Below are positions 22,855 through 33,739 of a stretch of 64,000 bases of DNA, piece by piece. Under the pieces are notes generated by a model, which ran no database searches, had not been told where the DNA came from, and saw only the letters and a program-made list of their open reading frames with translations. Position 1 is the first letter of the stretch. Every line of letters starts with the position of its first letter. The stretch covers positions 1,823,478 to 1,887,477 of the forward strand of contig MU008158.1 in the NCBI GenBank assembly GCA_010909165.1, given 5' to 3'. Source of the stretch: Anthoceros angustus (lineage: Eukaryota; Streptophyta; Anthocerotopsida; Anthocerotales; Anthocerotaceae). A program made the translations under genes and the position numbers.

Positions 22855-25667
22855 TTGGCTTGCAGCTGGCACAAAATTCTTTCACAAGGAGCAAAGGACT
22901 CGCGAATTTGGGAGCGCAGGACACGATACTTTACTTCTTAAAATTGCTCCCTCTTATGGGAGAGACCTCACATCAGCCCTCCCTCAGCGCGCCCTCCACC
23001 ACGTCGTCTTTCCTCTTATAACTGCGGCGCATTGGATTTTGTTATTTGTTGAATTTTTCAGTTGCTTCTCCAAGGCGACATCCAAGGACTTAGAGGCGCT
23101 GGCGACTCGGCAGACAATCCATTCCAGTTCCATAGCTCAGATCGGAGTGGCTAGGTGGCTGGGGTGGATGAGCGATACCAGGGCAGGCTTGCCTCTCATC
23201 CTCCCCACCCACCTACGGTTTGGCATCGGCGACGCCTGCCGACAGTGGTGCTCCTAGCGCTGGTATACGATGTCTGCAAACTCAGCTTCGACGCGGCAGC
23301 CTCCCTATCCATTGCCCCGTTCGGTGAACACCATCGTGCCTTGCTGAAGGCATTGGCTTGCCCCCTTCATGAAAGCTGCCAAGCCAAGGGTCGCTGGCAA
23401 AATTCAAAGCTCGTCATATGAAAAGACTTTGTTTGCAAAGTAGTCGGCCGACTGTCATTTATTGTTTCCGCCGGAGATCAGCGTCCTCACTGTGCACTTC
23501 CTGGCCAGATCTGAAGAGACATAAACATTGGTGTGCCCTTTCCTCTCTGTGTTCCATTCTGTATGTCATTGGTCAGACCAACAGACATATCTGTTCACGA
23601 GAAGGTGGCATGACAGCTAGGGTTTCATTTTTTTTTAAGAGGCATGTAAACGAAACGTTGCTAACCTAATATGAACTGGCATGATGTTTCGTCCTAAGTG
23701 TGTCTTCTTGAGACCTGAGCATACAGAGAAGACCTCGACGGGGAGGTTAGCATGAAGAGCCCCAGGGGCACTGCACCCGTTGCCCTCCAAGCTAAGCCCC
23801 CCCCATTAGGCCTTCCCTACATGCCACAGTTAGCAACATAGCTGACTTGTTTGCATAAAAACTTACCTGGATTGTCAGAGCCATAGCTCCTGTACGTCTT
23901 TGTAAGTAATTATGTCCACAGGATCACTAGACGCATTGATTATGTTGTTCCAAGCCCTTCGCCTTAGGCAAACCTGTAGTTAATACAAACCCACCTATAG
24001 CTATGGCTGCCGCAGCAACCAAGCCATCATATACGTCAGAATTGAAGCAGAAAGACCGTTTCAATGGTACAAAATACCCTGTATGGCGTATCCGCATGAA
24101 GGTTACATTGATAGCTCGACGTGTGTGGAAGATCGTGGATGGAAACACTAAGAAACCAGATCCAAACGCAAATCCAGCTCCATCAGCAGATCAGATTGCT
24201 GAATGGGATAAACTGAATGGCATTGCAATTGCTCTCTTGATAGGAGACCTGGATGCTGATCTCATATCGGAAGTGGAGTTCCTCGAGAATGCTTGAAATA
24301 CGGACACTCCGTTGCACGGTGGCACAAAATTCTTTCTACAAGGAGCAAAGGACTCGAATTTGGGAGGCCTTGGACACGATACTTTACTTCTTAAAATTGC
24401 TCCCTCTTATGGGAGAGACCTCACATCGCCCTCCTCGCGCCCCTCCACCACGTCGTCTTTCCTCTTATAATCAGGCGCATTGGATTTTGTTATTTGTTGA
24501 ATTTTTCAGTTGCTTCTCCAAGGCGACATCCAAGGACTTAGAGGCGCTGGCGACTCGGCAGACAATCCATTCAGTTCCATAGCTCGGATCGGAGTGGCTA
24601 GGTGGTCGGGTGGATGAGCGATACCAGAGGCAGGCTTGCCTCTCATCCTCCACCTACGGTTTGGCATCGGCGACGCTGCCGTGATGGTGCTCCTAAGCGC
24701 GGTATACGATGTCAAACCGACGCGGCGCCTCCTATCCATTGCCCGTTCGGTGAACACCATCGTGCCTTCTTGAAGGCATTGCCTTCATGAAAATTTGCCA
24801 AGCCAAGGGTCGGCAAAATTCAAAGCTCGTCATATGAAAAGACTTTGTTTGCAAAGTAGTCGGCCGTCATTTATTGTTTAGCGAGATCGGCGTCCTCACT
24901 GCACTTCTGGCGGATACGAAGAGACATAAACATTGGTGTGCCCTTTCCTCTCATGTTCCATTACGTATGTCATTGGTCGACCAACGAGACATATACATTC
25001 ACGAAGGTGGCATGTGACTAGGGTTTCATTTTTTAAGAGGCATGTAAGCGAAGCGTTGCTAACCTAATATGGTGGCATGATGTTTCGTCCTAAGTGTGTC
25101 TTCTTGAGACACAGCATCTGAGAGAAGACCTCGGCGGGAGGTTAGCATGAAGAGCCCAGGGCACGCACCCGTTGCCTCAGCTAAGCCCCCATTAGGCCTT
25201 CCCTACATGCCACGATTAGCAACATAGGCGACTTGTTTGCATAAAAACTTACCTGGATTGTCAGAGCCATAGCTCCTGTACGTCTTTGTAAGTAATTATG
25301 TCCACAGGATCACTAGACGCATTGATTATGTTGTTCCAAGCCCTTCGCCTTAGGCAAACATGGTTAATACAAACCCACCTATAGCTATGGCGCCGCGAAA
25401 GCCATCATATACGTCGAATTGAAGCGAAGACCGTTTCAATGGTACAAAATACCACCTGTATCGCATGAAGGTTACATTGATAGCTCGGCGTGTGTGGAAG
25501 ATCGTGGATGGAAACACTAAGAAACCGGATCCAAACGCAATCCAGCTCCAATGGATCAGTTGAGAATGGGATAAACTGAATGGCATTGCAATTGCTCTCT
25601 TGATAGGAGACCTGGATGCTGATCTCATATCGGAAGTGGAGTTCCTCGAGAATGCTTCTGAAATCTG
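22855..25667 (+). repeat. 1.4-kb tandem duplication of a copia leader plus gag start
   Basis: Unit 1 (22855-24302, 1448 bp) and unit 2 (24303-25667, 1365 bp) are collinear: non-coding leader or LTR sequence followed by the first third of gag. Unit 2 then continues into the rest of gag. The junction shares GACAC with both parents (22855, 24303 and 25668). Unit 2 is about 83 bp shorter; the missing bases sit largely at CAG/CTG/CCG sites. Confidence 0.85.
24003..24299 (+). pseudogene. Ty1/copia Gag fragment (first copy)
   Basis: Starts ATGGCTGCCGCAGCAACC and encodes a Gag N-terminus: KDRFNGTKYPVWRIRMK (the FDGTNYxxWKxxM pattern of copia Gag), then AEWDKLNGIAIALLIGDL. It is truncated by the duplication junction at about 24300, where gag sequence runs straight into a second copy of the leader. 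Confidence 0.8.
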
Positions 25668-25990
25668 GACACAGCTGGAGAAAACATACAAGGTTACAAA
25701 TGTATTAACACTATGTGCAGTTAAACATGAGTTCTACAACCTAAGAATGAAAGAGGGAGATAAGGTGGCGGTTTTCACAAGTAAATTTCGTCACCTGAAA
25801 GCCCAGATGGCTTCGTTAACTGGAACCAAGATGGAGGAAGTGGCTGCTGTAGCTGAGCTCCTCACACGACTTCCCCCCTCATACCACTCTTTTATCACTA
25901 GCCAGAATGGTCTTCTGCGCACTGCAAACGCTGCTGTTGCTGCTGGAGGTGCTATGAACATCACCCTTGAGGAGGTGCATGTATTTCACA
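25386..25990 (+). pseudogene. Ty1/copia Gag (second copy)
   Basis: Continues the same Gag past the point where copy 1 stops: EIWTQLEKTYKVTNVLTLCAV, KVAVFTSKFRHLKAQM and LLTRLPPSYHSFITS, the usual order of copia Gag (UBN2-type). The first 200 bases are frameshifted relative to copy 1 (ATG lost, small deletions at CHG sites), while the part from 25600 is open. No protease, integrase or reverse transcriptase follows; the sequence ends at the LINE at about 26.0 kb. Confidence 0.8.
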
Positions 25991-26110
25991 TGGACATATG
26001 TACATGACTGCATACATGCCCATCACAGGTCATCCTCATGCACATATATATACCCACATGCAGGCATACATGCCAGACACATACACATCCGACAACACAT
26101 GGACACATTA
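25980..26110. repeat. CATACATGCC/CACATG-rich simple repeat
   Basis: Irregular repeats of CATG/ACATACA-type units join the end of copia gag to the 3' end of a minus-strand LINE and may be the LINE tail or its target. Confidence 0.55.
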
Positions 26111-26114
26111 CTCA

Positions 26115-27935
26115 ATACAACACTCTGTGTGTCATGACAGTCGCGTCCACATAATCCTGGGTGAAGGCAAGAGGCCCAATCGGGACACCAAGAACCCGAA
26201 GCCCCGACGGTGAAGTAATATCCCTCTCCGGATACCGAAGAAAATGCACGAGAAATAATATCCACCCGTGGATAGGGAAGAGGGGGTGTATTGCCGGAAG
26301 GGGACCACACCCTGCTCTTATCGACCTTGACCCTTAACCACATACGAGAGAGCTCCAAGGAGAAGAGATCAAAGACAGCCCTCACCTTGTCCCCTGGCCC
26401 AAGGATATGGGTACCGTCAACCACGGATGGGAAAGGGCACTCCCGGACTGCAGAGGCTATGGAGGACAGCGCCGTGAAATGTGCCATGGCGCAGAGGGCA
26501 CCCCCCAATGGATTCCCTTTCCTTGTGCCGGTTGTCGAGTGGAGAACCGAAACGCCTTCCGTACTTGGACCATGTTGATAGTAGAGATTGGACGAAGAAC
26601 CATAGAAAGAGCGAACAAATGGAATGAGGCCCGCCGGGTGCCCACCTGCATCCCTGAGTTCCGAGAAAATGCCGGCCCTACCTCGACACAGTATTGAAGG
26701 CATTCTTGACATCCACCTATAGGGCAACCCAATGTGGGCGAGACTCGAGGACCGCCTGGATACCAAAGGCCGCAGACTCACAACCTCTCGGAGTGGCAAT
26801 CCCAAATTGGTGGGGTGAAAGGTGCTCCCGGAAGTGGTCCCGAAGTTAAATCGTAATACTGCGGCTGATGAAGCGCAGGAACAACTCTCCGACAGCAATA
26901 GAGCGCAACCTTGATGTAGGTTTCTCCAAAGCTAGTAACCTGCAAGCCCCCAAGACCTGAGAGATTTTGCGACAGGTGCCGTCAGAATGAAAAGCTCTGA
27001 AAAACCACTAGAAATAATCTTAAAGGTGGTCATAAACTGTCCCTGATAGACCATCCGAGGAGAGTCGGGGGGCAATGGAGAGGGCTCGACCAAAGACCGC
27101 GCTGTCTACACAAAAAGGCTCCTCAGGCACGAAGTCGAAGATATCATGTGGAATGCTGTCACAGGGGGCCGGATGAAGGGCACAGAGCACGGCGATGGTG
27201 TCTTTGGAGGCCAGCGTCACCAGCTCCGGGCGAAGAGCCTTAGCGGCCCGCGCGTACTCACCATTCTAACCCAACATATACACCTTCGGAGATGTGCCTT
27301 ACCAGGGTCCGGACATACCTTGTCGACCTTGGGCAACTCCAACCTAGATCTTGCCGCCAAAAGATCCTCCTCCTGTACAGCCTCCCAATCCCTGCCCCGA
27401 AAGCGGGGAGGCGGGAAGCCACCTCCTTGTGACTCGAAGGACCGCCCCTAGAGTGCCGAAGACACCACCTAGGAAAAGAGTCCAAGTCTCCTCATTCCCG
27501 GGGTCCCGCGCAAGACAGTCTAACGGCAGGCGGTACGCAAGGTGAACATTGTCGTGAAGACGCCTCGGGAGCCGCTGAAAAAGATGGGGGCCCAGGAAAT
27601 GGGTATGAAACAGCGCCAACAAGTGGTCGGACTGCCTCCGAAGCCACTCCCAAGACGCTGGCGGCGGCCCAAGGGAGGCTGCGTGTAAAAGCAAGTTACA
27701 CTTGCGCCTCCTAAGTAGTCTTGTCGAAGTCCTTGTATTTGTGCCCGATGTGACATTTCACCCCCTTGACCTCAGAGCAAAGCTGAGAGCAGACCGGGCA
27801 GTCCTTGACAGGTGCAGATTGGGTGGCCCGCATCATATTGGGGAGACCTGGAAAAAGACCTGGAGAAGACCCTGGAAAAGACCCTGGAAAAACGTAGCGG
27901 CCGAGAGGGATGACATACACCATATACACCATGAG
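26115..27935 (-). pseudogene. Non-LTR retrotransposon (LINE) with N-terminal zinc finger
   Basis: Minus strand. A C2H2-like finger (CPVC, then H-x3-H; about 27835-27730) lies N-terminal. A central region has PHDIFDFVPEE and LSSDGLSGTVYDHL (about 27150-27025), the conserved approach to the polymerase. The polymerase block has FVRSFYGSSSNLYY and TTGTRKGNPLGGAL (about 26570-26500), a LINE palm motif. The catalytic strand reads VVDGTHILGP (about 26420), where active elements have Y/F-A-D-D, so a catalytic Asp is lost. Several frameshifts. Zinc finger before RT resembles the R2/R4-like or Utopia-like groups, but I see no C-terminal endonuclease and do not assign a clade. Confidence 0.7.
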
Positions 27936-28089
27936 GTCAGGGCAGGTTTACCACGTTACCGCTGGTCGGACATAGCTGTTCATCGATATACATATGCTCA
28001 AGGTACATATAAGAGCATTCACATGTTGAAGGCGTAGGAACACTGACAACTCCAACTAAGTGAAGTAATTGATTGAAATTAGAGTACAA

Positions 28090-28610
28090 TGCCACGTGTA
28101 ACGAGTATGGCCAACCACAATGATGATGACCTCAATAGCTTAGCTGCCAAAATAGTGGATACGTATGTGATTCTCCCAACTGCAAAAATAGTGGATACGT
28201 ATGTGATTCTCCCAACTGCAAAGGACAGAAACGCTTTATGTCCTTGCAGGCAAGAACAATGAGGGTATGGCATATGTGGTCTCCAATGTTGACGGAAGTT
28301 GGGCACCGTGCTTATGCCCTTGGGCTGCACAAGGACACACTTGTAAGCACCAAGTTAAGGTGCTAATGCTACTCCACAAGCTCGTGCCCACACTTTCTTT
28401 GGTGCAGGAGCTTATGCACCATAAGCCTCGCGAGCAGTTCTCACAAGACATTGAAACGCTTCAGCTTCTACAACCAGCGGGATGCGAAGAGCAAGTTGAG
28501 GTAGCTAATGTCGTGCTAGGTGAAACCATTCAGGACATTGCTGAGGATATGAACTTGAATGTCGGTTGGGAGCAAGCTTTGGCTCAGTGGAGAACTTACA
28601 AAGCCTAGTT
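28090..28610 (+). pseudogene. Transposase fragment with SWIM zinc finger (MULE-like)
   Basis: The frame from 28267 reads MAYVVSNVDGSW, then a C-x-C ... C-x-H SWIM finger (CLC, then CKHQVKVL; about 28309-28355), as found C-terminally in Mutator-like transposases and FAR1 relatives. A Leu/Glu-rich tail follows to the stop at 28606-28608. Upstream, a 36-bp direct duplication (28151-28222) interrupts the frame. Only the C-terminal portion is present; no DDE core or inverted repeats were found. Confidence 0.6.
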
Positions 28611-29048
28611 GAGCGGCATCCTCATCTCGTGGACCATGGTCAAGGACTTGTAGTAGGTTTTATGTGGACATTAGAGGGCATAGAGGCTACAGCTGTGGAG
28701 AAGGGCTTGGCCATCACCCCATATATGGTCAAAGATGTGAGAGAGGCTACAAAGAGGAAGCGAGCATTTTGGGAATCTGCAGGGAAGAAAGTGTAACACA
28801 AGAAAACGTCCCAAGCCCTTCAGAATGAGAAAACGTCCCAAGCCCTTCAGAATGTCGATAATGAATGGTCTAGGCCTCCTCCATCAAAGGAGAAGCCTTT
28901 TATAACGCAAGCTGGCGCTAGAGAAGCGACGTCATAGCACCTGTTCACCAAGCACTCGATCACGAACTCCCACTGTTCACCAAGCACTCATCACGAACTC
29001 CCACTGTCCTGTCCATTTTGAACACACTGTAATAGATTATGCACACAC
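28611..29048. repeat. Small tandem duplications, no gene recognised
   Basis: A perfect 27-bp tandem duplication lies at 28801-28827 and 28828-28854, and a 33-bp imperfect duplication at about 28941-29005 (CACGAACTCCCACTG end). A short open frame at 28566-28796 continues the transposase tail in another frame. No other coding evidence. Confidence 0.65.
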
Positions 29049-29240
29049 GCGGTGACCAGGTGCGGACGAACGGCATTGAGAGGAGCGCACAGACGGGTGA
29101 CCAGGTGCGGACGGACGGCATTGAGAGGAGCGCACAGACGGGTGACCAGGTGCGGACGGACAGCGTTGAGAGGAGCGCGGACGGGAGCCGTTGGGAGGAG
29201 GGCAGAGGGAGCCGTTGGGAGGAGCGACGACGGACTCCCA
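29049..29240. repeat. 45-bp minisatellite
   Basis: Three 45-bp units beginning GTGACCAGGTGCGGACG (29050, 29095 and 29140), then shorter GAGCCGTTGGGAGGAG units. All three frames are open because of the repeat. Confidence 0.85.
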
Positions 29241-29603
29241 TTGCCGGAGAGGGAGACGCCGGAAAGAAAGAGAGGCATGCCTCGGCTTTGCATCGGGGTG
29301 CGTGGCCACACAGGCGGTACGAATGGCAGGGCTCATTAAGTTTGCGTTAGCCTTAGGCGACGGGCGCTGGTAGCCTCACCGTGCGGACGAGTCGGCGTGC
29401 GTGGCCAGCGCTTTGGCGGCAGCCATGACGAACGCCATCCCGTCGTCGGCAGGAGGCTGCAGGTTAGCGCTCCTCAAAGTCTGAACCCTAGGCCTAAATC
29501 CTAGATTTTGTGCCCGTGGACATTTTGTCATCGTCGTCCGCCGTGTCCAACGACGAGCCCAGTGGTGGCACATACCCTTCTTTCTTGCATATATGCCCTG
29601 TTT

Positions 29604-32600
29604 TTAATCCCCGACCACAAAACGATGGACTGTCCCGGCCATATCTGTCCACCAGCTTTGGCCTGGCTGCTTCCACGCGCCAATTGATGTTCTCCTCACA
29701 TGCATCTCCTCTGCCTTCTCCCACATCTGGGCGCCAGTGTAAATGTTCGACATCAAGACATATGCTGATGCATCTTTTTCGTCGAGCTTCATTGCTTCAT
29801 GGAAAGCATAACGACCAACCTCCACGTTGCTCCACTTCTGACAAGCGCCCAACAGAGTGTGCCAAACTGCACCATCGAGCTGTACAGGCATTGCCATCAC
29901 CACCGCCAGTGCCCGGTCCAGATGGCCTGCACGACCCAGGAGATCCACCATGCACGAGTAGTGCTCCGCGGTGGGACTGATGCCGTAGTGGCTGCTCATA
30001 GCCTCGAAGTACTCTTGTCCCTTATTCACTAGACCTGCGTGACTGCATACTGTTAGCAGACTGACGAATGTGATGCTGTTTGGCTCAATGCGAGCCTCCT
30101 GCATTCTGTGAACCAGGTCAAAGACTACTTCGCTGTCCCCTTGACGGCTGTACCCTGCAATCATGGTATTCCAGGTGACTACGTCTCTCTTGGATAATGA
30201 ATTGAACATCTGTTGTGCGTCCACCATGCTGCCGGACTTTGCATACATGTTTATCAAACTGGTGGCTATTGCCGAATCACCTTCGAGACCTTGCTCTTCA
30301 ATCCGTGCGTGAAGCTGTTTTCCTGCGTGCAATGCTGCCAAACTTGCACATGCCTGCAGGAGACATACAAATGTCACAACATCGGGTGGAGCCAGACAGC
30401 CTTGCTGCATAGCATTGTAGACAGAAAGGGCTTCCTCATCCATCCCCTGCTCAGAGTATCCTGCTATCAAAGCTGTCCAGGTCACAACATCTTTTTGAGG
30501 AAGCCTGTCAAAAACGCCCTGAGCATCCTGTAGGCTGCCACACTTTGCGTACATGCTTATCAAACTGTTGCCCACAAACAAATCAGCTTGAAGCCCTTCT
30601 TCTCCAATCTGTGCATGAAGCTGCTTGCCATTTCCTAAAGCTGGGGAACCCACAGCTGCACATGCCTGCAGGAGGCAGACAAACGTCACAGAGTCAGGCG
30701 CCTGGAGGCCTTCTCCTTGCATGGCGCTGTAAAGTTCAAGGGCTTCTTGACCCATGCCCTGCTGAGAATACCCTGCTATTAGCGCAGTCCAAGTCACCAC
30801 ATCTTTTTGACCAAGCCCATGAAACACACTCCGAGCATCCTCTAGGCTGCCACACTTTGCGTACATGTTTATCAAATTGTTGCCCACAGCCAAATCACTT
30901 TGGAGTCCTTGTTCTCCAATCTGTGCATGGAGCTGCTTCCCCAACTCCAAAGCTGGGGTACCCACACACGCACATGCCTGCAGGAGGCAAACAAATGTTA
31001 CAGAATCAGATGTCGCTATGCCTGCTTCTTGCATGACGGTGTATAGTTGAAGGGCTTTTCCACCCATGCCTTGCTGGGAATATCCTGCTATCATGGCATT
31101 CCACGTCACTACGTCCTTCTGACCAAGTCTGTCAAACAGACTCTGTGCCTCCTCTAGGCTGCCGCATTTTGCGTACATGTTCACCAGGCTGCAGCCTAAG
31201 ATTAAGTCAACCTCAATTCCTCTTTCTCCAATCTGTGCATGAAGCTGCTTCCCATCCTCCAAAGCTGCGTCACCAATTCCTGCACATGCCTGCAGGAGGC
31301 ACACAAATGTCACCGAGTCGGGTTCGGCAATGCCTTCTTGCTGCATAGCACTGAAAAGATAAAGGGCTTCTTGACCCATACCCTGCTGGGAATATCCTGC
31401 TAGCATGGAATTCCATGTCGCTACATGTTTTGGACTAATTCCATCAAACATCCTCTGAGCTTCCTCAAGGCTGCCACACTTTGCATACATGCTTATCAAA
31501 CTGTTCGCTACAGGAACATTAAGCTGAAGCCCTTGTTCGTTTATCTGTGCATGAAGCTGCTTCCCATTGTCCAAAGCTTGGGTACCCAGGCTTGCACATG
31601 CCTGCAAGAGACACACAAATGTCACCGCATCGGGTGCAGCAATGCCGTCTTCCTGCATAGCCCTGTAAAGATGAAGTGCCTCCTCGCCCATTCCTTGCTG
31701 AGAATATCCTGCGATCAGGGCAGTCCAGGTCACCACATCCTTAACATCCAGTCGATCAAACACCATCCTAGCATCCTCCAGACTGCCACATTTTGCATAC
31801 ATGTTTATGAGATTATTGCCTACAGCCACATCAGCTTCAAGTCCTTGGTCCTCAATCTGTGCATGAAGCTGTTTCCCCTGCTCCAAAGCTCGGGTGCCCA
31901 CACTTGCACATGCCTGCAAGAGGCACACAAACGTCACAGAATCGGGCGCAATGGTTCCCCCTTGCTGCATGGCCCTGTAAAGATGAAGGGCTTCCTGACC
32001 CATGCCCTGCTGAGAGTATGCTGCTGTCATGGTATTCCAAGTCACAACATCTTTTTCACCAAGTCTGTGAAACACGCTCTGAGCATCCTGTATGCTGCCA
32101 CATTTTGCATACATGTTGATCAAACTGTTGGCTACAAACACATCAGCTTGAAGTCCTAGTTCTCGAATCTGAGCATGAAGCTGCTTTCCCTTCTCCAAAG
32201 CTTGAGTACCCACACTTGCACATGCCTGCAGCAGGCAAACAAGTGTCACAGAATCAGGTTCAGCAATGCCTTCTTGTTGCATGGTACTGTAAAGACGAAT
32301 GGCTTCCTGACCCATACCCTGCTGGGAATATCCTACTAGCAGCGAGGTCCACGTCACCACATTCTTTTGAGGAAGTCCGTCAAACACTCTTTGAGCGTCT
32401 TCCAAGCTACCACACTTTGCATACATGTCCACCAGGCAGCTGCTAACAAACATATCAGGCTCAAATCCACTGGCCAAAACATCATCATGCACCTGTTGCC
32501 CAGTTTCGAGGTCGGCTTCCTTTGCACAAGCCTGCAGAGCTGCTACAAACACATGGCCATCTGGCCTCACACTTGATCTTCGCATCTGGTGATACAGTTG

Positions 32601-33302
32601 TATAGCGTGCTTAGCTTGTCCATTTTGAGCATGCGAAGAAATTATGGAAGACCACATGAAGACATCTGGTTTAGCAACCACGGTGAACACATCCATCGCT
32701 TCTTGTAACCTGGCATGAGAAGCATACATTCGCAAAATGTGATTGCACAAGAACGTGTCCGACCCGTACCCCTGTACCACTGTGAGAGCATGAACACGGC
32801 GACCCAGAAACACATCCTTTTCAGCCTTGCATGCTTTTATGACAGTATAAAACAGAGATGTGGAAATATGATGGTATGTCTGCACCAGGATTCCCAGAAC
32901 CTCCACGGCCTTAGTAATCTGCCTGTGCTGACACAGCTTGCTCACGGTTTCAGGAGATACCACGGTTTCGTATCTTGCAGCTCGGCAAGGGCCAGGATGA
33001 TCCGGTGAACTCCAGTTGTTAGTATGAAGACGGCGGTGATCCATCTGCCCGTTCAGAGCAGCCAGCTGTTCTGATGAACATCTTTCTCCAGCTAGACATT
33101 CTCTTGAACGGGCTGGGTGCCTTGCAAGGCTGCTGCCTCTGGTGGCTTCGTTGTTTGCCAGCTGGTGGCTTCTTACATTCAAGCGAATGGGTCTTCCTGC
33201 AATTCCTTGCAACCCTCTAATTTGTCGGGTCCACGAAAACGGTCCCAACAGAAATTCCTGTTGCCCTGTGCGTGAATCAAATGCAGCGCTACAAACAGTC
33301 AT
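29604..33302 (-). CDS. PLS-class PPR protein, probable organellar RNA-editing factor (1232 aa)
   Basis: PLS-class PPR proteins bind organellar transcripts base by base and direct C-to-U or U-to-C editing. This single-exon frame has a Ser/Arg-rich N-terminus (residues 1 to about 110, possible transit peptide), then nine PLS triplets of about 102-103 residues, each with a MYAKCGS-type helix, a DVVTW motif, GYSQQGM and SVTFVCLLQACA. The triplets are so alike that recent unequal exchange is likely. The C-terminus has E1/E2-like motifs (VWHTLLGACQKWSNVEVGR, then YVLMSNIYTGAQMWEKAEEM) and stops right after VHRFVVGD; the DYW deaminase is absent. Its divergent neighbour (33740) continues about 30 residues further, so the end here may be truncated or alternative. 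It would need a DYW partner in trans. Head-to-head with its paralogue, 437 bp apart. Confidence 0.9.
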   Translation of the reverse strand: MTVCSAAFDSRTGQQEFLLGPFSWTRQIRGLQGIAGRPIRLNVRSHQLANNEATRGSSLARHPARSRECLAGERCSSEQLAALNGQMDHRRLHTNNWSSPDHPGPCRAARYETVVSPETVSKLCQHRQITKAVEVLGILVQTYHHISTSLFYTVIKACKAEKDVFLGRRVHALTVVQGYGSDTFLCNHILRMYASHARLQEAMDVFTVVAKPDVFMWSSIISSHAQNGQAKHAIQLYHQMRRSSVRPDGHVFVAALQACAKEADLETGQQVHDDVLASGFEPDMFVSSCLVDMYAKCGSLEDAQRVFDGLPQKNVVTWTSLLVGYSQQGMGQEAIRLYSTMQQEGIAEPDSVTLVCLLQACASVGTQALEKGKQLHAQIRELGLQADVFVANSLINMYAKCGSIQDAQSVFHRLGEKDVVTWNTMTAAYSQQGMGQEALHLYRAMQQGGTIAPDSVTFVCLLQACASVGTRALEQGKQLHAQIEDQGLEADVAVGNNLINMYAKCGSLEDARMVFDRLDVKDVVTWTALIAGYSQQGMGEEALHLYRAMQEDGIAAPDAVTFVCLLQACASLGTQALDNGKQLHAQINEQGLQLNVPVANSLISMYAKCGSLEEAQRMFDGISPKHVATWNSMLAGYSQQGMGQEALYLFSAMQQEGIAEPDSVTFVCLLQACAGIGDAALEDGKQLHAQIGERGIEVDLILGCSLVNMYAKCGSLEEAQSLFDRLGQKDVVTWNAMIAGYSQQGMGGKALQLYTVMQEAGIATSDSVTFVCLLQACACVGTPALELGKQLHAQIGEQGLQSDLAVGNNLINMYAKCGSLEDARSVFHGLGQKDVVTWTALIAGYSQQGMGQEALELYSAMQGEGLQAPDSVTFVCLLQACAAVGSPALGNGKQLHAQIGEEGLQADLFVGNSLISMYAKCGSLQDAQGVFDRLPQKDVVTWTALIAGYSEQGMDEEALSVYNAMQQGCLAPPDVVTFVCLLQACASLAALHAGKQLHARIEEQGLEGDSAIATSLINMYAKSGSMVDAQQMFNSLSKRDVVTWNTMIAGYSRQGDSEVVFDLVHRMQEARIEPNSITFVSLLTVCSHAGLVNKGQEYFEAMSSHYGISPTAEHYSCMVDLLGRAGHLDRALAVVMAMPVQLDGAVWHTLLGACQKWSNVEVGRYAFHEAMKLDEKDASAYVLMSNIYTGAQMWEKAEEMHVRRTSIGAWKQPGQSWWTDMAGTVHRFVVGD

Positions 33303-33739
33303 GACTACTCCTGCTTGCCAGCTGGGCTAGTTGCTCGATGTAGATAGCATTCTTGAGCGCTAAAGCTCAAGTCGAGTCTATGCCATGAATCCAGATCCTG
33401 GCTTCCACCATTGTACCACCCAAGTCTAAAACCAAGCTGCCTTGACCCACTCAGCAAGAATACCGTCTTGTGAGAGCTGTGCTGGGAATGACATTTGTGA
33501 AGGCCATCAATTGCGTATTTGTTTCTTCGAACCCACGAACGCCAGCCACAACCCGTGTGGGACAGGCTCGCTTGGGACTTCTACAAGATGGCGAAATGTT
33601 TCAGCTGTGCATCGATCCCTGTAGACTGGACGATACTCTGCGGTGAACAGAATGTTCTCCAAACCTAGGCGATGGGATTGTAGAGCAGAGCAGAGTGGAA
33701 TTGTGGGTCCGCTCTTAGGAGTCATGGCTATCTCCAGCA
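33303..33739. promoter_or_regulatory. Intergenic region between divergent PPR genes
   Basis: The only non-coding DNA between the two PPR start codons, so it should hold both promoters. I see no clear TATA box. Its right end contains an ATG at 33724 with sequence like the start of the other PPR gene, followed after nine codons by a TGA. Confidence 0.45.

Noticed and set aside
30213-32576. Plus-strand open frames opposite the minus-strand PPR gene
   Set aside because: They repeat with the PPR period and are the antisense shadow of the conserved triplets.
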